Source: CAZAMB01 sp964486335 (GTDB lineage Bacteria; Planctomycetota; Phycisphaerae; UBA1845). Taken from it: DNA of 26,412 bases. Location of the stretch: the NCBI GenBank assembly GCA_964486335.1, contig CAZAMB010000027.1:1-26412 (forward strand). The letters are read 5' to 3'. The notes under the pieces are model-generated. The model was not told the DNA's origin and searched no databases. It saw only the letters and a program-made list of their open reading frames with translations. Each line of letters starts with the position of its first letter. Position 1 is the stretch's first letter. Shown piece by piece: positions 23,451-26,412 of this stretch. The position numbers were made by a program, and so were the translations under genes.

Positions 23451-25857
23451 TCTCCGGCGTCAACGTGCAAACCGTGTTGTACGACAGATTCAGCACGCCC
23501 GTGCCGGTTGAAGCGCTCCATCCGCCCACGCGAATCGTGTAGCACATCCCCGCGACGACGTTAAACGTCACGGCAGACGGACCACCCCCCTGCCCGCAAT
23601 TGTCATCACCACAGATTATCAAACCAGCCGTTGTGGTCGGACACGGGCAAACCGCGCCGCCTCCGTAGACATCCATGATCGAGTCGAAATTGGTCGCCCC
23701 GCAAAGCGAAGCCGTCACAGTGCCCGTGCACGGCGCCGTGTAATTGTACCAAAGGTCCGTGCCGAACGGCTGCGCCGACGGACACGCCACCGAGGCCGGT
23801 CCGTCGAGCGTCGCGCAACGGTTGTCAAAAGGTCCGCTCACTGTCGGATCGCTCGGCAATACGATCGCTTGAGCACAAGCGTCGTTGAAGGGCGCCGATG
23901 GAGTGCAGGCCCCGCTCGCTCCGCAGAGAATCCCAAGCCCGCTAAACGTCCCGCTAGCGGCCGAGCACGCAAGCGGGTCTAAGTCGAGGCACTGCGTACA
24001 GGTGCAGCAGGCTCCTTCGCATTCATCGGGAACGCCGTTGCCGTTGACATCCAATGAAATGGAAGAGGCGATGTCGCATTCATCGGGAATGGCGTTTCCG
24101 TTGCAGTCCTGACTTGTTCCCGATGCAAGATCACAAATATCAGGAATCAAATTGCCGTTGCAGTCGGCCGCGCTTTCGCACTCGTCCGGGACTTGGTTGT
24201 TGTTGCAGTCGTCGCTCGTACCCGATCCGATATCACAGATATCAGGAATCAAGTTGTTGTTACAGTCATCCAACGGCTCACACACGTCGGGGATCACGTT
24301 GTTGTTGCAGTCTCCGATCGTTCCGCAGCCCGGCACGTCGCACCGCGTTCCCGGCGCTCCGCAGGCGATATCGCAGTCATCCTCGATGCCGTTGTTGTTG
24401 CAATCACGCGGGATGCGAAGATAGTACACGTCCTGCTCGCCGTTGTACGTCGCCGCATACGCGAGGTCCGCGCCTCCGTTGTCCGACACCATGTGGTAAT
24501 AGTCGCCGATCTTGTTCTGCTGCGGGTACCCCAGTCCCGGATGCCACGCCGGCGTCATCGGAACTCCCGCCGACCAGGATAGACCGCCGTCCATCGAAAA
24601 CGAATAGAACACCTCCGTCATCAAATTGCCCGGATCGTTGCGCGTGTCGTTCCAGATCACGTCGATACGACCGTTCGGCGCCACGGACATTGTCCCAAAC
24701 CAGTGATGTGCCCCGCTGTTCGGGTCATTATTCACCAGAATCGGCGCGCTCCACGTTTGCCCGCCATCCACGCTGCGAATGAACCGGACGTTGGTCGGAT
24801 TCGGGTGGCCGGCGGCGTTGACGCTGCCGGCAATATAAACGTTGTTCGCCGTCGGTCCCGTCGATCCGTCCACCGCGATCCACACCTGCCCGAGCAAGCC
24901 CGCTGGATTGATGCCGCCCGTCACGGTTCTTCCGCCGAGATTGATGGTTTGAATCGCTGAAAATGTCGGTGTGACTCCCGGGTCTTTCGCGTTCGTCGAT
25001 TTCGTGAACAAATGTCCGGTTTGCCCCAGGTTCGATCCCGCCAGATACAGCGTTCCGTCCGCGCCCGTGTCCAGGGTGCCCCATTTCATGCTCGGCGTGG
25101 GCACGGCCACAGGCGCTTGAAACGACACTCCTCCGTTGATCGACCTCGTAAAGTCATTCGGCGGACAACAACTGAACTGCACGTTCCAGATTTGGTAGAT
25201 ATGCCCCGCGCCGAGTCCCGACGGTCGGTCATCCACGGCGATCCATTGCTTGTCGCCTCCATGCGCCCCGGTCATCAGCCACGAGATTCCGCCATCCGTA
25301 GACCGCCACATCTCGACCGTTGTTGTCGTGCTCAAACTGGAAAGGAAAAAAGTGCCGGACGCGTTGGTCCCCAGCACCGGATCGCTGCGAAACTGCCCCG
25401 GGTCCAGCGTGAACTTGGTCCACGTTTGCCCTCGGTCGTGACTGTACCCGATCCCTGCCTGCCGAAAGTTGTTGGCAATGGTATCAAACTGACGCCACGC
25501 GATGACGATCTGGTTCGGATTCGCGGGACTCACGGCGATCGATGGCTCATTTGCCGCGTCGCCGATGATGTTCTGCTGCAACGCGTTGACATTAACCTGA
25601 ATGCTCGTGAACGGACCGACGGTGACGATCGTCCGTGCGCTTGTGGCCTGTCGGGCAAGCACATCGAACGGTACCAGACTGCCGTCGGGCGTCTCAGGGA
25701 GTCTCGGCGTGTCGAGCGGGGCAGGAAAAACCGAGGTATCGCTCGCCGGCGGCGAGCCACCCGCCATTGGAATCATGTCGGACCCGACGAACGCCAGCCC
25801 ACCGACCCCAATCCCGATCACCGCAATTACAATCTGCGCGCACGACCGCCGATCCAT
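22786..25857 (-). CDS. large exported BNR-repeat protein with seven DCNxN repeats and shared C-terminal module
   Basis: The product has 1023 residues. The hydrophobic leader is at about 8-25. Residues 60-480 form a sialidase/neuraminidase-like propeller with Asp boxes (SHDRGQTW, STDGGISW, SVDGGQTW, SMDGGLSW at about 137, 184, 361 and 421). The sialidase catalytic Arg triad is not evident, so an enzymatic role is doubtful. Residues of about 485-616 hold seven DCNxNxIPDxCD-type calcium-binding repeats. Residues 655-792 resemble a bacterial pre-peptidase C-terminal or choice-of-anchor beta domain. Residues 806-1023 are the module shared with the sugar dehydrogenase. ATG at 25857 is preferred over 25962 because GGAGG lies about 7 bases upstream and the signal sequence begins there. 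It is extracellular; ligand or substrate is unknown. Confidence 0.88.
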   Translation of the reverse strand: MDRRSCAQIVIAVIGIGVGGLAFVGSDMIPMAGGSPPASDTSVFPAPLDTPRLPETPDGSLVPFDVLARQATSARTIVTVGPFTSIQVNVNALQQNIIGDAANEPSIAVSPANPNQIVIAWRQFDTIANNFRQAGIGYSHDRGQTWTKFTLDPGQFRSDPVLGTNASGTFFLSSLSTTTTVEMWRSTDGGISWLMTGAHGGDKQWIAVDDRPSGLGAGHIYQIWNVQFSCCPPNDFTRSINGGVSFQAPVAVPTPSMKWGTLDTGADGTLYLAGSNLGQTGHLFTKSTNAKDPGVTPTFSAIQTINLGGRTVTGGINPAGLLGQVWIAVDGSTGPTANNVYIAGSVNAAGHPNPTNVRFIRSVDGGQTWSAPILVNNDPNSGAHHWFGTMSVAPNGRIDVIWNDTRNDPGNLMTEVFYSFSMDGGLSWSAGVPMTPAWHPGLGYPQQNKIGDYYHMVSDNGGADLAYAATYNGEQDVYYLRIPRDCNNNGIEDDCDIACGAPGTRCDVPGCGTIGDCNNNVIPDVCEPLDDCNNNLIPDICDIGSGTSDDCNNNQVPDECESAADCNGNLIPDICDLASGTSQDCNGNAIPDECDIASSISLDVNGNGVPDECEGACCTCTQCLDLDPLACSAASGTFSGLGILCGASGACTPSAPFNDACAQAIVLPSDPTVSGPFDNRCATLDGPASVACPSAQPFGTDLWYNYTAPCTGTVTASLCGATNFDSIMDVYGGGAVCPCPTTTAGLIICGDDNCGQGGGPSAVTFNVVAGMCYTIRVGGWSASTGTGVLNLSYNTVCTLTPETPLADPSGLNRCRFVSMSVPAAPLPANNNVAIRVTLASLHLVNPPYTGGPSVPFTGFEGQVRWVGPPSSYTESSAIPTPFFASHLQCTPHYQNWTTVGLLHVTGSAIVPSSNYVVQTVAASCMGNESGCSAVSGALQLRTTRWGDVALPFNPPDGSIQPDFSDVSAEVDKFKSVVGAPVKARALLASASINIGPDLDFTHIAACVDAFKGLPYPYTIDSCP
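24010..24405 (-). repeat. seven DCNxN(x)IPDxCD calcium-binding-type repeats
   Basis: Seven consecutive protein repeats of 15-31 residues start with DCNNN, DCNGN or DVNGN and run into IPDxC(D/E). The Asp/Asn spacing resembles EF-hand or thrombospondin type 3 loops. At DNA level the copies share GTTGTTGTTGCAGTC-like stretches, so they arose by duplication. The first copy is longer and carries extra cysteines. Confidence 0.85.
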
Positions 25858-25965
25858 GTTTATACCTCCAGAAAATGCAATGCCATGGCGGGCCGCTGGG
25901 ATTCTGGCGGGATGATACCCGGCGACCGATTCGTTCCCCCTGCCGTAGATTCCGGCAACCAACCC

Positions 25966-25994
25966 AGATTACCAATAGAATGTTTCCGAATCAA
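25966..25994 (-). promoter_or_regulatory. weak candidate promoter for the BNR/DCNxN gene
   Basis: On the minus strand TTGATT (25994-25989) and TAATCT (25971-25966) are spaced by 17 bases. Transcription would start about 100 bases before the ATG at 25857. The -10 match is modest. Confidence 0.3.
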
Positions 25995-26127
25995 TAACGG
26001 AGTGCTTCAAATAAAGAGGCAGCATCGTCTCCAAACCAGTCAAAGTCGAATAGCCGGCCCCGCGCTCGAGCTTGGCTTACTTCTCATTTGGTTTCTTAGT
26101 ATTGAGAATATTATCCGTGCACAAAAA

Positions 26128-26151
26128 AACCGCCCACCTAGGTGAGCGGTT
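26128..26151 (-). terminator. Rho-independent terminator downstream of the partial gene
   Basis: On the minus strand the near-perfect inverted repeat AACCGCTCACCT / AGGTGGGCGGTT (one mismatch, tight central loop) is followed at once by a run of T (26129-26123). It lies about 130 bases beyond the stop codon of the gene that enters from the window's right edge. Confidence 0.8.
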
Positions 26152-26183
26152 CGTAAAAAGTGACTCGATAACCTGGTCTGGAT

Positions 26184-26207
26184 GGGGCGGGTGTTTCCAC
26201 CCGCCCC
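26184..26207. repeat. perfect GC-rich palindrome, possible dispersed repeat
   Basis: GGGGCGGGTG and CACCCGCCCC (10 bp, perfect) flank a TTTC loop. CTGGA (26178-26182) and TCCAG (26212-26216) form an outer stem. It lies between the partial gene's stop and its terminator and has no T run of its own. It looks like a small interspersed palindrome or a transcript-stabilising hairpin. Confidence 0.5.
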
Positions 26208-26280
26208 TAAGTCCAGCCTTCGATCTACGAGAATTGCTTCATCGGAGCTCTATCAACTCTCCGATCCACCGCAATTCATC

Positions 26281-26412
26281 TTACGGACACAATGTGCACG
26301 GTGGGGTATTTGCCCCGGTGCAGTCCGCATTGGAAATACACGAGCCGCCCGCGCCGCCGCACTTGCCCGGCTTGTGCGGATACGGCAGACCCTTGAAGCC
26401 GTCCACGCAGCC
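26281..26412 (-). CDS. C-terminal end of an exported protein with a CVDGFKG-type motif (partial)
   Basis: The last 43 codons and a TAA stop are visible; the rest lies beyond the window. The translation opens GCVDGFKGLPYPHKPGKCGG, matching the HIAACVDAFKGLPYPY ends of copies A and B, then continues with a Cys-rich tail (SCISNADCTGANTPPCTLCP). The open frame is continuous from the window edge. It is a further protein in this window with the same terminal motif, here with about 25 extra residues after it. The enzymatic part cannot be known from this piece. Confidence 0.75.
   Translation of the reverse strand, partial: GCVDGFKGLPYPHKPGKCGGAGGSCISNADCTGANTPPCTLCP

Noticed and set aside
24010..24405. 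Periodic DNA repeats that might suggest a CRISPR array
   Set aside because: Periodicity is coding: each unit translates as DCNxNxIPDxC in the frame of a long gene, and unit lengths and sequences vary as protein repeats do.
25012..26145. 377-residue plus-strand open frame
   Set aside because: Mostly antisense to the BNR protein, Arg-rich, and it runs through the promoter region and into the terminator hairpin.

Overview
This window looks like chromosomal DNA from a member of the Planctomycetota. I infer this from the gene content, not from any database match: very large secreted proteins built from DCNxN-type calcium-binding repeats, HYR-like modules, a dockerin and a PEP-CTERM signal, plus an ECF sigma/anti-sigma pair and moderately high GC. 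Housekeeping anchors are tRNA-Lys(CTT), tRNA-Ile(GAT), rplU (bL21) and dnaE.

Layout. 1-1331: the 3' part of a tRNA-Lys gene, a barstar-family gene, and then a second copy of the last 44 bp of the tRNA end. This is the footprint of a small element integrated into the tRNA gene, with no integrase left. 1806-4634 (+): a UbiD-family decarboxylase carrying a repeat-derived in-frame insertion, a four-helix membrane protein, a BamE-like small protein and an amphi-Trp protein, ending at a hairpin. 4794-8846 (-): a 1350-residue secreted NxxGxVxF/HYR-repeat protein with a clear promoter. 9134-9738: tRNA-Ile (-) and rplU (+). 9962-15912 (+): three exported proteins, namely a PQQ-type sugar dehydrogenase, an M4 metalloprotease with PA and dockerin domains, and a PEP-CTERM protein with the Cys/Gln signature of a thioester domain. 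18825-16147 (-): an ECF sigma, anti-sigma and PDZ operon with a convincing terminator. 22640-19026 (-): dnaE. 25857-22786 (-): a large BNR/DCNxN-repeat exported protein. 26412-26281 (-): the C-terminus of one more exported protein, followed by a terminator.

Most of the window encodes an extracellular proteome. The proteins end in three different kinds of C-terminus: PEP-CTERM, a canonical dockerin, and a shared module of about 200 residues ending in a CVDAFKG-type motif. The last occurs in two complete proteins and, as its terminal motif only, in the partial one. No exosortase, sortase or cohesin is present here. The strongest leads are the tRNA-bounded mini-island with its orphan barstar-like gene, the shared C-terminal module, the candidate thioester/PEP-CTERM adhesin, and the repeat insertion inside the UbiD enzyme.
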